Origin: Candidatus Poribacteria bacterium
GTDB taxonomy: Bacteria; Poribacteria; WGA-4E; PCPOR2b
Assembly (NCBI GenBank): GCA_022826645.1
Contig: JAJDUM010000044.1
Location: 1-64,000 of the forward strand
Direction of reading: 5' to 3'
Length of the DNA: 64,000 bases
Made by a program: the position numbers and the translations under genes. Under the pieces are notes generated by a model. It was not told where the DNA came from. It worked only from the letters and a program-made list of their open reading frames with translations, and searched no databases. Shown piece by piece: positions 16,898 through 25,860 of the stretch (position 1 is the first letter of the stretch; each line of letters begins with the position of its first letter).

Positions 16898-19171
16898 ATG
16901 TTTTCAAACGCATCACTAAAATCTGGATCGGGATCTAGCGGCTCCACCTCAGTTCCCCAAGACGGGCACGGCTTCGGCACCGCACCTGTTTTCCTGACCT
17001 CTACCTGCACAATTCTCGGCGCAATTTTGTTCTTGCGATTTGGTTACGCTGTCGCGCACGTGGGACTTTGGGGTAGTCTCGCAATCATTGCTCTTGGGCA
17101 TCTCGTGACGATTCCCACTGTCTTGGCGGTGTCTGAGATTGCGACAAACCGCCGTGTGGCAGGCGGAGGAGCCTACTACATTGTCAGTCGTTCTTTTGGC
17201 CCGAGTATTGGCGGGACGATTGGGATTACCCTATATCTGGCACAAGCGATCTCGATTGCCTTCTATATGGTTGCGTTTGCAGAAGCTTTGCAACCCCTCT
17301 ATGACTGGATAGTTTCCACATACGACCTGAGACTTGACCGTCGCTGGGTGAGCCTTCCGTTCACTATCCTGCTTATCACGTTGATGTTAACTAAAGGCGC
17401 AGATCTGGGTGTCTGGGGGTTGTGGGCGGTCAGTGCAGTCTTAGCAGTGTCGATTGGCTTGTTCCTATTGGGAGAAGCGCCTAAGGAGATGCAACCCGAA
17501 GGGCTAAATATAACAGCACGCATTGAAGGTGGTGACAGTTTCGGTACCGTTTTTGCAGTATGCTTTCCCGCATTCACGGGTATGATTGCGGGGCTTGGGC
17601 TATCAGGCGACCTAAAAAACCCCCAGAAGAGCATACCTCTCGGTACGATCGGGGCAACGGTTGCCGGTATGATCATATACGCAATCGTTGCAGTTAAACT
17701 TGCCCAAAGTGCTACGCCTGAAGAACTTGCCGCCGATCAGTTTGTTATGACGAAGATTGCCTTGTGGGGTCCTGCAATCTATATCGGACTGGGCGCAGCT
17801 GCTTTGTCGTCCGCCCTTGGTTCGATACTGGTTGCCCCCAGAACCCTCCAGATGCTTGGCCGCGATAATGTGTTACCGTTTTCTCGGCTGAACCGCCTTA
17901 TGGAAAAAGGTGTGGGACAGACACAAGAGCCGGTGGTCGCGACCTGTGTGTCAGGTGCGATTGCAATCGTTTTTGTATTGGCGGGCGATGTGGACTTTAT
18001 TGCCCGAATCCTGACTATGTTCTTCATTGTGACATACGGTGTTCTTTGCGCCGTATCGTTCCTCGAGCACTTCGCAGGTAATCCGTCCTACCGTCCCACA
18101 TTTCATTCACGTTGGTACTTGTCACTGGTTGGGACCGTGATGTGTGGCTTGATGATGATCCAGATAAACGTGATTTACGCGGCTATCTCCATCTTTCTAA
18201 TGCTGGTAGTCTACCTTGCACTTCGGCACAGCCACAAGGGACAGCGTGATCTGACCGCGATTTTTCAAGGGACTATGTTCCAGCTAACCAGGTGGCTACA
18301 GATTACGCTACAGAGAAATCGTGGTGTCTCACCTGAAGGCGGCTGGCGCCCATCGATCGTCGGGGTGACCCGATTTGGGGAACGCCGACTCGGACATTTC
18401 GACGTGCTACGCTGGATCTGCCACCGGCATGGATTTGGACATTTTGTCCAGTTTTTCCATGGCGATTACTCATTTCTTGACGAAATTGAGGCACGTATGC
18501 ACGTGGACGAGTTAATCCAACGAACCGAGGTGAGCAGAGCCGGTATCTTTGTCGATACCCTGATTTGCCCAACGTTCCAACTCGCAATAGCCCAGACACT
18601 ACAGATGCCAGGAATCTCCGGTTTGCCCAACAACTCTATCCTCCTTGAATTTGATCGAGACAATCCAGATGAAATCAACGAAGTTGGGCAAGGCGCTCGA
18701 CTCGCTGCCAATTCGCTGTTCAACGTGCTCATCCTGAGATCGACGAAGTACCGATTTGGCTACCGCTCTGCGATCCACGTCTGGGTGACCGAGGAAAACT
18801 TGACGAACGCTCCGATGATGCTGTTACTTGCCTACATCATTGTAGGGCACCCTGAATGGAGACGGGCTGAGATTCAACTCTTTGCGTGTTTTGAATCTGG
18901 TGATGCTGAACGCGAGGCGGACAGGCTTTCAGCGTGGATGAGGGAAGGTCGTCTGCCGATTTCAGCGCATAACGTTACCTCCGTCTCGTGCAGCAACGGA
19001 AAGGCTTTAGAAGAAGAGGTAGCTCACCGATCCTCCCAAGCTGATCTAGTGATTGCAGGTTTAGTATCGGAGAACTTGGATCCGGAATCGGTGACTCAAG
19101 CACTGCAGCAATATGAGGGGGCGAATGATGTGCTTTTCGTCCATTCAATTGAACGGGTTGCTATCGATTAG
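16898..19171 (+). CDS. SLC12-like amino-acid/cation-chloride transporter
   Basis: A 757-residue protein. The first 460 residues form about 12 membrane segments with the APC-superfamily start GTAPVFLTSTCTILGAILFL and the loop RVAGGGAYYIVSRSFG. Both are characteristic of the SLC12 (Na-K-Cl/KCl cotransporter) branch. A cytosolic C-terminal domain of about 290 residues follows, as in that family. AAGGAG at 16881-16886 precedes the ATG. The actual substrate (chloride with a cation, or an amino acid) is not decidable. It stands alone on its strand between the propeller gene and idi. Confidence 0.8.
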   Translation: MFSNASLKSGSGSSGSTSVPQDGHGFGTAPVFLTSTCTILGAILFLRFGYAVAHVGLWGSLAIIALGHLVTIPTVLAVSEIATNRRVAGGGAYYIVSRSFGPSIGGTIGITLYLAQAISIAFYMVAFAEALQPLYDWIVSTYDLRLDRRWVSLPFTILLITLMLTKGADLGVWGLWAVSAVLAVSIGLFLLGEAPKEMQPEGLNITARIEGGDSFGTVFAVCFPAFTGMIAGLGLSGDLKNPQKSIPLGTIGATVAGMIIYAIVAVKLAQSATPEELAADQFVMTKIALWGPAIYIGLGAAALSSALGSILVAPRTLQMLGRDNVLPFSRLNRLMEKGVGQTQEPVVATCVSGAIAIVFVLAGDVDFIARILTMFFIVTYGVLCAVSFLEHFAGNPSYRPTFHSRWYLSLVGTVMCGLMMIQINVIYAAISIFLMLVVYLALRHSHKGQRDLTAIFQGTMFQLTRWLQITLQRNRGVSPEGGWRPSIVGVTRFGERRLGHFDVLRWICHRHGFGHFVQFFHGDYSFLDEIEARMHVDELIQRTEVSRAGIFVDTLICPTFQLAIAQTLQMPGISGLPNNSILLEFDRDNPDEINEVGQGARLAANSLFNVLILRSTKYRFGYRSAIHVWVTEENLTNAPMMLLLAYIIVGHPEWRRAEIQLFACFESGDAEREADRLSAWMREGRLPISAHNVTSVSCSNGKALEEEVAHRSSQADLVIAGLVSENLDPESVTQALQQYEGANDVLFVHSIERVAID

Positions 19172-19416
19172 TTGGAAATCCTGCGGAGCAAAGAGCACGT
19201 GCCTTGCTAAATTCAAAATCAAGATGATCCCTTGTGAAGACGGATCGAAAGTGGGTATAGGAATTATTTCTTGCGTTTGAACGATGTACGAAGAGGTGTG
19301 TTTGTAGGGGTAGATTCCCTGTATGGTGTCTATTTCTCTATCGTACCACGTATAATGATGTGCCCAACATGTGATAATATTTTGGAAGCACAATTATGTA
19401 CGAAAGGATATAAACT

Positions 19417-19956
19417 GTGCAAGAGCGGGTAATACTCGTTGATCGTCTAGATAGAGAAATCGGTACTGAAGAAAAGCTAAAAGCACATCACGAGGGTAAG
19501 CTGCATCGTGCATTTTCGATTTTCATTTTCAACGCTAAAGGGGAACTGCTGCTTCAGAAACGAGCCGAAACAAAGTATCACTCTGGTGGGCTTTGGACGA
19601 ATACCTGCTGCAGTCATCCACGTCTGGGTGAAGCTTATCATGACGCAGCAAGACGGCGGCTTAATGAGGAAATGGGTTTCGATTGTGAATTGACTGAGCT
19701 CTTCAGCTTTATCTATTATATCAAGCTGGAGAATAATCTGTTTGAGCACGAGCTAGATCATGTCTTTGTTGGACGCTATAATAGGCAACCGATACCAAAT
19801 CCCGACGAAGTGGACGATTGGAAATGGATGAATATTGACACGCTAAAGCGAGATATTGGAGAAAATTCCAATCATTATACACACTGGTTTAAATTGATAC
19901 TTAATCGTGCTCTAAAAGAGTACGAGGAAGTCGTCAGTTCTCAGAACAAAACCTAA
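19417..19956 (+). CDS. idi: Isopentenyl-diphosphate delta-isomerase, type I
   Basis: A 179-residue Nudix-fold enzyme that interconverts IPP and DMAPP for isoprenoid synthesis. LHRAFSIFIFN begins the fold. The catalytic cysteine lies in TNTCCSHPR (C64 or C65). The Nudix-like helix is RRRLNEEMGF, and the catalytic glutamate lies in FEHELDHVF (residues 109-117). The start is GTG at 19417, supported by AAAGGA at 19403-19408. Length and order match the family. Another isoprenoid gene, ispE, lies at 50.7 kb, so the organism probably uses the MEP route. Confidence 0.92.
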   Translation: MQERVILVDRLDREIGTEEKLKAHHEGKLHRAFSIFIFNAKGELLLQKRAETKYHSGGLWTNTCCSHPRLGEAYHDAARRRLNEEMGFDCELTELFSFIYYIKLENNLFEHELDHVFVGRYNRQPIPNPDEVDDWKWMNIDTLKRDIGENSNHYTHWFKLILNRALKEYEEVVSSQNKT

Positions 19957-20257
19957 TCAGTGCGTCCATGTAGATTTCGCCTCAATCTTTGCGTGCGTAC
20001 CGATCCGCAAATACAAGCAATTATAGTGGATTATAGAGATAAATGAGGGGTGCTCATAAATATCCTAAATTTTGAGTCATTGAAAATCCATTAACCGGGC
20101 ATTATTGTTGATTTGTTTAGTTTTTTGCTCCAGTTTTGAATCCCGCCTGTCCCGATGTATCGGGGATTTATCGGGGCTCATTCACGATGTCTCAGTAATT
20201 CTAAAATCTACCATAATTCCAAAAGATTCCAGTAATTCCAGAAGGGAAAACGGGACA
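19957..20257. repeat. Intergenic region with CCCGAT/ATCGGG palindromes
   Basis: TCCCGATGTATCGGGGATTT followed by ATCGGGG (20150-20176) makes overlapping hairpins of the family also at 5395 and 34023. A block at about 20186-20218 (GTCTCAGTAATTCTAAAATC and following) is a near copy of 418-449. No gene is seen. The ribosome binding site of the next gene (GAAGGG) lies at 20241-20246. Confidence 0.5.
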
Positions 20258-21340
20258 ATGAGTTGGCGCGTTGTAGAGCATTTTACTATCTACCGAGAAG
20301 AAGGTTGGTACGGAGCACACCCTAACGTGGTACGTACACCCAGCGGTGATCTGTTAGTTCTATTTCATCGTTCACCATACGTGGGATATTCTCATCACAG
20401 CCACCCATTATTTGATGTCCGTGCCTGTCGCTCGGAGGATGAAGGGCAGACTTGGAGCGAGCAGCATCTTATCACCACTGATCCGTTGGGAGGGGTACTT
20501 GATTTCGGCACCCATACCCTTTCAGATGGGAGTATCTTCCTGCACGCGTCCAACGTGGAATTAATCCCGCAAGATGAAAGCCGCGAAGGGGTGGGATGGG
20601 TAGCTCACGCTGGTATCCCCTTCTGGGTTCGTTCCTGTGATGATGGACGTACGTGGCCCCAACCAATCCGTTTCCCGCCCCTACCCGACGCCATATGGGG
20701 ACCTCCCGCTTCTCATTCGGGTATTTCCCGCAGTGGCTTGATACAGATGCCCGACGGGCGTCTGCTACTACCGAGCAAGGCAACCGACCACCCTGATGGA
20801 GCAATGCCATTTTTTGGAATGTTACGAGTGTCAAGGGACATGGGAGAGACGTGGGAATACGGCGGACGAATTGCAGAGGATCCCGTTGCTCACTTCAGCG
20901 AACCGGCTATCCATCTCACTCCTAGCGGACGGATCATAGTTCTTTTCCGGTGCCATCCTCGACCCGGTGCAACCAGTGAAGAGGTCTGTTTGGCGTTGGT
21001 CGAATCGGATGACGGTGGCGAAACGTGGGCTCCTTGGCGGAGAACGACAATTCGTGGTTGCCCCGGTCATATGCTTGGACTGCGTGACGGCCGAATCTTC
21101 ACTACCGTCGGCACACGATGGCCCGGACAACGGGGCTGCTTAGCACGGGTCCTCGAACCGGAGGGAAGCGACTTGGACACCGCCCCGGTGCTTGTTATCC
21201 GAAGCGATTCGCACGATTCGGACTGTGGTTACCCTTGGTCAGTTGAACTTGAAGATGGTCGCGTACTGGTGGTGTACTATTACGTCTATTCGGACGAGCA
21301 TCGAGGAATTGAAGGAACGATTGTCGAAGAGGTGTCGTGA
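20258..21340 (+). CDS. Sialidase-fold (BNR repeat) exo-enzyme-like protein
   Basis: About 360 residues from the ATG at 20258 (MSWRVVEHFTIYREEGW). Aspartate-box-like repeats (SEDEGQTWSE, SCDDGRTWPQ, SRDMGETWEY, SDDGGETWAP) mark a six-bladed sialidase/neuraminidase propeller. The start is set by the repeat boundary; the longer upstream frame runs through repeats. There is no signal peptide from this start, so it may act inside the cell. Sugar specificity is unknown. The next gene, a TIM-barrel isomerase-like protein, follows 65 bases later, suggesting a small sugar-handling operon. Confidence 0.78.
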   Translation: MSWRVVEHFTIYREEGWYGAHPNVVRTPSGDLLVLFHRSPYVGYSHHSHPLFDVRACRSEDEGQTWSEQHLITTDPLGGVLDFGTHTLSDGSIFLHASNVELIPQDESREGVGWVAHAGIPFWVRSCDDGRTWPQPIRFPPLPDAIWGPPASHSGISRSGLIQMPDGRLLLPSKATDHPDGAMPFFGMLRVSRDMGETWEYGGRIAEDPVAHFSEPAIHLTPSGRIIVLFRCHPRPGATSEEVCLALVESDDGGETWAPWRRTTIRGCPGHMLGLRDGRIFTTVGTRWPGQRGCLARVLEPEGSDLDTAPVLVIRSDSHDSDCGYPWSVELEDGRVLVVYYYVYSDEHRGIEGTIVEEVS

Positions 21341-21405
21341 TACAGGGTTGTCCGTGGGTGATTTGTCTTAGTTCAATCCGAATATCCATACTGATAGGAG
21401 CCAAT

Positions 21406-22194
21406 ATGAGTGAAGGACTTGATATTAAACTCGCATGTATGAGCCTGATGTGGGGCGGAGATCTTCCCAACGAGGATATGCCTGCTTGGATTGATGATGT
21501 GTCCGCGGCGGGCTATGCGGGTGTTGCTACATTTGAGAGGGTGCTACTTCGGTTTATTGAGGAAACAGATTTTGTCGAGCGCATAACGGACCGTGGACTT
21601 CCACTAGTAAGCGTTGATCTCGTCATAGACCGAGACTTCGATAGGATCAACCATGTGTGCGAAATTATGCAGCAGCTCGGTGCGAAGCATCTAGTAACGA
21701 TAGGCGGATTGGCGCAGAAAGGTGCAGATATGAACGAAATCGCAGATCTACTGAACCAGATTGGCGAGATCGCATTGACCTACAATGTCCACGCATGCTT
21801 CCACAACCACACCCACCATACCGGAGAAACGTTGGAAGAGACTGAGGAGTTGCTACACAGAACGGATCCCGCCAAATTCTTTGGATTCTTGGATGTCGGA
21901 CACGCGACAAAGGATTTCATTGGACATCCAGTAGAACAGCGTGCGGTAATGTTCCTTGAAAAAAACTGGGATCGTATTGACTTTCTGGAATTCAAGGATT
22001 GGCATGAGGAGTCAGACCTTCGGACGGAAGTCGGTGCCGGGTGTTGCGACTATGAAAGCGTATTCGACATTCTCAAAGCGAAACGATATTCAGGATGGGT
22101 GACGGTGGAGCAGAACGGTCCGACCGGCGATAAGACCCCGTTGCAATGTGCGAAAGCGAGTCGAGAGTTTATCCGGCAAGGTCTAGGGGTCTGA
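21406..22194 (+). CDS. Xylose-isomerase-like TIM-barrel protein
   Basis: About 262 residues from the ATG at 21406, preceded by AGGAG. It is a sugar-phosphate isomerase/epimerase-type barrel with metal-ligand-type segments: FHNHTHHTGETLEE (histidine and glutamate), FLDVGHATKDF (aspartate and histidine) and a C-terminal WVTVEQNG glutamate. It resembles inosose dehydratase (IolE) and related epimerases. The exact substrate is open. It follows the sialidase-fold gene on the same strand, and its 3' end overlaps the convergent methyltransferase gene by 12 bases. Confidence 0.82.
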   Translation: MSEGLDIKLACMSLMWGGDLPNEDMPAWIDDVSAAGYAGVATFERVLLRFIEETDFVERITDRGLPLVSVDLVIDRDFDRINHVCEIMQQLGAKHLVTIGGLAQKGADMNEIADLLNQIGEIALTYNVHACFHNHTHHTGETLEETEELLHRTDPAKFFGFLDVGHATKDFIGHPVEQRAVMFLEKNWDRIDFLEFKDWHEESDLRTEVGAGCCDYESVFDILKAKRYSGWVTVEQNGPTGDKTPLQCAKASREFIRQGLGV

Positions 22195-23397
22195 TTTATC
22201 GTTGATAAGTTCATAAACCGCGATATTTTCCCACTTCCGCTTGCTTCTATGGGTCGCCACCCGTTCCTTAAATCGGTTCAAAGTCGTTAGGCCCGCAGCG
22301 TCGATCATCGTTTCTAAGCGATTGATCGCTTTTGCGCCCGATGCATCAGCATAGCCGATGAGTACCTGTCCCATCGGGTTAAGGTAGCTTGGAAGATCGT
22401 TGAAAAAGCGCTGAAGCGTTTGCTGTTTCTCGTCGTGAATAGCAATCTCCGCCCGGTTCCGTGCGCGTGAGACTACCCACGGTGCGTTGAAAATAACTAA
22501 GTCGAAGTGGAATGCAGGCACCGTCTCGAAGAGATCTCCCGCCGGCATGATATGGATATGCGATTGATCGCTGTGTGCGTCGGGACGACGAAGGTTGAAC
22601 CGGGTTGTCGCAACCGCTTCGGGCAGTAAATCCGAGGCATAAATTCTTGCTCCCAAGTCCGCGACTTCCTGCGCAGCAAGCAATGTGAGACTCCCACAAC
22701 CACAACCCATATCAAGCACGGTTGCGCCTTGCGGTAGGTGCGGTTTTACGCTTCGCAGACCACGCTGAAACAGTTCAACCGTTTCTTGAGACTGGGGCGG
22801 AAGCACATTGTCCGAAGCATAAAGCGATACACCAAGTGCAAGAATCGGATATGTCTCCGCAAGTGCCTTTTGGATCTTCTGAATCCTCGTAAGGGGGATT
22901 AGAAACGGTCGTCCTGCATTGGCGTTCTGATCCTCGCCGACCCACTCAAGGAGGTACGGTAGGTCGGGCGGGGGATGTATCTGTAAAGTACCCGATGAAT
23001 CTGCCCAGCACATTAATCGGGACAATGATTCGACCTTTCCCTGCGCGGGATTGAAAGTTCTTCCACCCGAATGGAATTTACCTCTGTCAGATCCCATCCG
23101 GGGTTGCTGCCTATCCCTGTGCTTGCCTGACCACTTTGCCCCGCCCCGCTCCTCGCGGGATGGTCTAACCAACTCATCCTTTTTCCGCTCGATATAGTCC
23201 ATCACACCCGTCACGTGGTCCCAGTCGCCAGATACGATTGCCACACCACCGCGGCGCAGGTGGGTAAAAATTCGATCGAATTGGCTCAGCTCCCCCTGTG
23301 TAAATAACCTCCATGAGGCGTCCTCTGCAGCAATCTCTCTGAATTGGGTCGGTACGTAAACATCACCGATACCGGCTATACGGCGCACTGAATCCAT
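22183..23397 (-). CDS. Class I methyltransferase (RlmG/RsmC/PrmC-like) with an in-frame insertion
   Basis: A 404-residue protein. The C-terminal 190 residues are a SAM-dependent methyltransferase: motif I VLDMGCGCGSL, acidic motif YASDLLPEA, and NAPW in place of the usual NPPF/NPPY catalytic motif. RNA guanine or glutamine methylation would be typical of relatives. Residues about 77-137 (REERGGAKWSGKHRDRQQPR onward) are arginine/glycine-rich. They look unlike the rest of the protein, as if a palindromic repeat had inserted in frame. The bases GGTAGGTGCGGTTT at 22732-22745 also match the start of the dispersed palindrome. Confidence 0.72.
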   Translation of the reverse strand: MDSVRRIAGIGDVYVPTQFREIAAEDASWRLFTQGELSQFDRIFTHLRRGGVAIVSGDWDHVTGVMDYIERKKDELVRPSREERGGAKWSGKHRDRQQPRMGSDRGKFHSGGRTFNPAQGKVESLSRLMCWADSSGTLQIHPPPDLPYLLEWVGEDQNANAGRPFLIPLTRIQKIQKALAETYPILALGVSLYASDNVLPPQSQETVELFQRGLRSVKPHLPQGATVLDMGCGCGSLTLLAAQEVADLGARIYASDLLPEAVATTRFNLRRPDAHSDQSHIHIMPAGDLFETVPAFHFDLVIFNAPWVVSRARNRAEIAIHDEKQQTLQRFFNDLPSYLNPMGQVLIGYADASGAKAINRLETMIDAAGLTTLNRFKERVATHRSKRKWENIAVYELINDKSDP

Positions 23398-23437
23398 AGT
23401 GATTTAAGATGATTTGGCGAAGCTTTTCCTTTTATAG

Positions 23438-24763
23438 TTAAATAAGCCAGATATAGCGAGCTACGAAAAGCACTGCGAACAGGTAAATCAGCCAGTGCAC
23501 CTGCTTGCCTTGACGCGTGACTAGTTTTAATAGAGCGTAGGAGATGAACCCAAACGCGATTCCCTCCGTGATGCTGATGGTGAGAGGCATCATCAATAGG
23601 GTGAGGAATGCAGGGATTGACTCGGTCACATCGTCCCAATCGATGGAGACGACATTCTTGAGCATCAGGCTGCCAACGATAATCAGTGCCGGCGCAACGA
23701 TCGGATAGAGGTACGTATTTTCACCGATAGCGTAGCCCGCCCCCACCATCTTGATTAACGGGCTGAAAAACAGTGCGAGTAGCATCAGAACTGCTGTCAC
23801 GATACTGGTTAAGCCTGTGCGTCCCCCTGCGGAGATCCCCGACGCGCTCTCGATGTAACTGGTAACCGTTGATGTTCCAAGTAAAGCACCCGCACTCGTG
23901 GCAACGGCATCAGAAAGCAGCGCCTGCCTTGCTCTCGGCAGCTTGCCGTCCACCATAAAGCCCCCCTGTTCACCCACGCCGACCAGCGTTCCAACGGTAT
24001 CAAACAGATCCAAGAAGATGAAGATAATAATCACCGAAATCATCTTCGGGTCTACGAAAATGTTCGGGATTTCGAGTTTAAGGAACGTGGGAGCAATAGA
24101 TGGTGGGGCGGAAACGACCCCCTGAAATTTGACCATGCCGGTAATAAGCCCAACAATGGTCGAGGCAAGAATACCAATCAAAATTGCACCACGCACTCTT
24201 AGACCGAATAGAACCGCAATCACAATCACACCGAACAGTGAGAGCAGTGCTGGAGGCGATTTCAGATCGCCGAGGGTGATGTAAGTTGCAGGATGGTCAA
24301 CGATAAGACCCGCCCATTCCAAACCCACAAGCGCGATGAGCAATCCAATCCCAGCGGGAATAGCGTTCCGCAGTGAAACGGGCAAGATGGTCATTACCTT
24401 TTCACGCAGGCCGACAAAGAAGAGCAAGGTAAACAGTACCCCTGCAACAAAAACCGCACCGAGCGCATTTTGCCACGATACACCAAGAGTGAGACAGACT
24501 GTAAAGGCAAAGTAGAAGTTATGCCCCATCCCCGGCGCGAGAGCGATGGGATAGTTAGCGAGGAGTGCCATCAATACCATCGCCAAGGCGCTCGTAATAC
24601 ATGTCGCTGCCATTACTGCGCCAGAGTCCATCCCTGCAGCCGACAGCACCGCCGGTTGAACGAAGATAATATACGAGAGTGTCATGAACGTTGTGCAACC
24701 TGCAACAATTTCACGTTTGACAGTGGTCCCTAACTCTTGTAAGCGAAACAATTTTTCGAGCAT
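23438..24763 (-). CDS. AzgA-type purine (guanine/hypoxanthine/adenine) permease
   Basis: A 441-residue inner-membrane protein of the NCS2/AzgA family with about 13 hydrophobic segments. The family signatures are visible: REIVAGCTTFMTLSYIIFVQ near the start, ALAPGMGHNFYFAF, FLDLFDTVGTLVGV and TSTVTSYIESASGISAGGRT. It probably imports purine bases with protons. AAGGAGG precedes the ATG. The upstream 30 bases contain a duplicated start region (see the mini-ORF at 24767-24793). No purine riboswitch is recognisable upstream. Confidence 0.9.
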   Translation of the reverse strand: MLEKLFRLQELGTTVKREIVAGCTTFMTLSYIIFVQPAVLSAAGMDSGAVMAATCITSALAMVLMALLANYPIALAPGMGHNFYFAFTVCLTLGVSWQNALGAVFVAGVLFTLLFFVGLREKVMTILPVSLRNAIPAGIGLLIALVGLEWAGLIVDHPATYITLGDLKSPPALLSLFGVIVIAVLFGLRVRGAILIGILASTIVGLITGMVKFQGVVSAPPSIAPTFLKLEIPNIFVDPKMISVIIIFIFLDLFDTVGTLVGVGEQGGFMVDGKLPRARQALLSDAVATSAGALLGTSTVTSYIESASGISAGGRTGLTSIVTAVLMLLALFFSPLIKMVGAGYAIGENTYLYPIVAPALIIVGSLMLKNVVSIDWDDVTESIPAFLTLLMMPLTISITEGIAFGFISYALLKLVTRQGKQVHWLIYLFAVLFVARYIWLI

Positions 24764-24766
24764 CAG

Positions 24767-24793
24767 CTACCTCCTTGATAATTTTTCGAGCAT
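24767..24793 (-). other. Eight-codon leader frame duplicating the permease start
   Basis: The minus strand reads MLEKLSRR then TAG. It is in frame with, and exactly 30 bases upstream of, the permease, which itself begins MLEKL. The permease ribosome binding site AAGGAGG lies inside this frame. The shared GATGCTCGAAAAATT is a direct repeat. It may be a simple duplication scar or a translated leader that affects permease translation. Confidence 0.4.
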
Positions 24794-24890
24794 CACTTTT
24801 CTAAGTGTAATATCCTACACAGCCTCTCAAAAGTTTGACCAACCCATGTATCTGATTTTCTGGGGCGATACCGTGTAACCACCCCCATAT

Positions 24891-25066
24891 CTAGGGCGTG
24901 TTTACATTTTGCTTTTGCTGTCGCGAGAACCGCTCAAGTCATTGGAAAAGATGCCAGAAACCGAGTTTTTTCTTCAAAACTCGGTTTCTTTGCTGGGGTT
25001 CTACGTTAGTGAACCGATTGGTGCCTCTCTATTATCTGGTTATGATGAAATGTCAACAGAACCTAG
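24891..25066. mobile_element. MITE-like element, family A, copy 3
   Basis: Same element as 128-301 and 9241-9416, with CTAG on each side, the GAAACCGAG hairpin inside and right end AAATGTCAACAGAACC. The left repeat carries one change (GTTTACATTT instead of GTTGACATTT). No family-B element abuts this copy. It lies between the purine permease and a kinase gene and interrupts no recognisable gene. Confidence 0.75.
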
Positions 25067-25177
25067 ATTCATCTCTCAATACAATAATACTCTTTGGCGC
25101 AAACTAGACGGAAATCTTTGTTGTTTTGTTAAGTCTGTTTGTGAAACCCATAACACAACCCAAATTTAAAGAAACAA

Positions 25178-25738
25178 TCATATTTGCAAAACAAGGTTCA
25201 CAATCTCATCTATACTGGGTGAGTATTGCCCTTCTGTTGAGACATGAACTGTGGGCACGTTGAAATCCGGCGCCATATAGTTGCCAGGAGGCGACATTAC
25301 ACCAGTTTTCCTGTAGATGCTAACACGCTTATCGCCGTGGAAAAACTCCCGGTTCGGATTATCCAGGCCGCGTTGGAGATGGCGCTTTGCTGCCACCATG
25401 CCGTCAACGGAGCATACAACAATGTGAGGAGCACCCAATTCAAGGATTTTGGGAATCCTTGGTTCCCAGACCTTGTGCTGAAAGGCCGCCTCTATGACCA
25501 CAGAGATCTTACCGGCGAGGTACTGATTCACTATCTCAAAGAAGAAATTAGTGACCACGCTGTTGGTGTTCGGTGGAAGCTGATCGTGCTTGACGCCATA
25601 GGTGTTGACATAGCCCTCCTTGATCTTGTCACGACTGATGACCGGCATCCACAGTCGTTCAGCGAGTATCTTGGATAGACTTGTTTTCCCTGACCCCGGG
25701 CGACCTGTGACGATAATGCATTTGGGTTTACTGCCCAT
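25178..25738 (-). CDS. P-loop kinase, zeta-toxin/AAA_33-like
   Basis: A 186-residue protein beginning with a Walker A motif (IIVTGRPGSGKTSLSK, residues 8-23). VISRDKIKEGY follows, then VVIEAAF as the Walker-B-like strand and HLQRGLDNPNR as the lid-like arginine region. This fits small-molecule kinases of the AAA_33 group (shikimate kinase, chloramphenicol phosphotransferase or zeta-like). No antitoxin partner is adjacent, so I favour a metabolic kinase with unknown substrate over a toxin. The ribosome binding site is weak. Confidence 0.7.
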   Translation of the reverse strand: MGSKPKCIIVTGRPGSGKTSLSKILAERLWMPVISRDKIKEGYVNTYGVKHDQLPPNTNSVVTNFFFEIVNQYLAGKISVVIEAAFQHKVWEPRIPKILELGAPHIVVCSVDGMVAAKRHLQRGLDNPNREFFHGDKRVSIYRKTGVMSPPGNYMAPDFNVPTVHVSTEGQYSPSIDEIVNLVLQI

Positions 25739-25860
25739 GTTTCTGATGCCCTTCCAAGTTTGAATACGAATAGGGGGTATATCTCCGTCTATTCTGGAGA
25801 TATACTGAATTAAAGGCCTTTCAAACAGGTTCTAAGTCAATTTACCTATTGAAAAGTATA

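Noticed and set aside
24797-24890. Purine riboswitch upstream of the permease
   Set aside because: The conserved loop and junction words are not visible.
24898-25169. Open frames over MITE copy 3
   Set aside because: Encoded by the element itself, with shifted frames between copies, so not conserved as protein.
25178-25738. Zeta-type toxin
   Set aside because: No epsilon-like antitoxin gene adjoins it, and the motif set fits small-molecule kinases as well.
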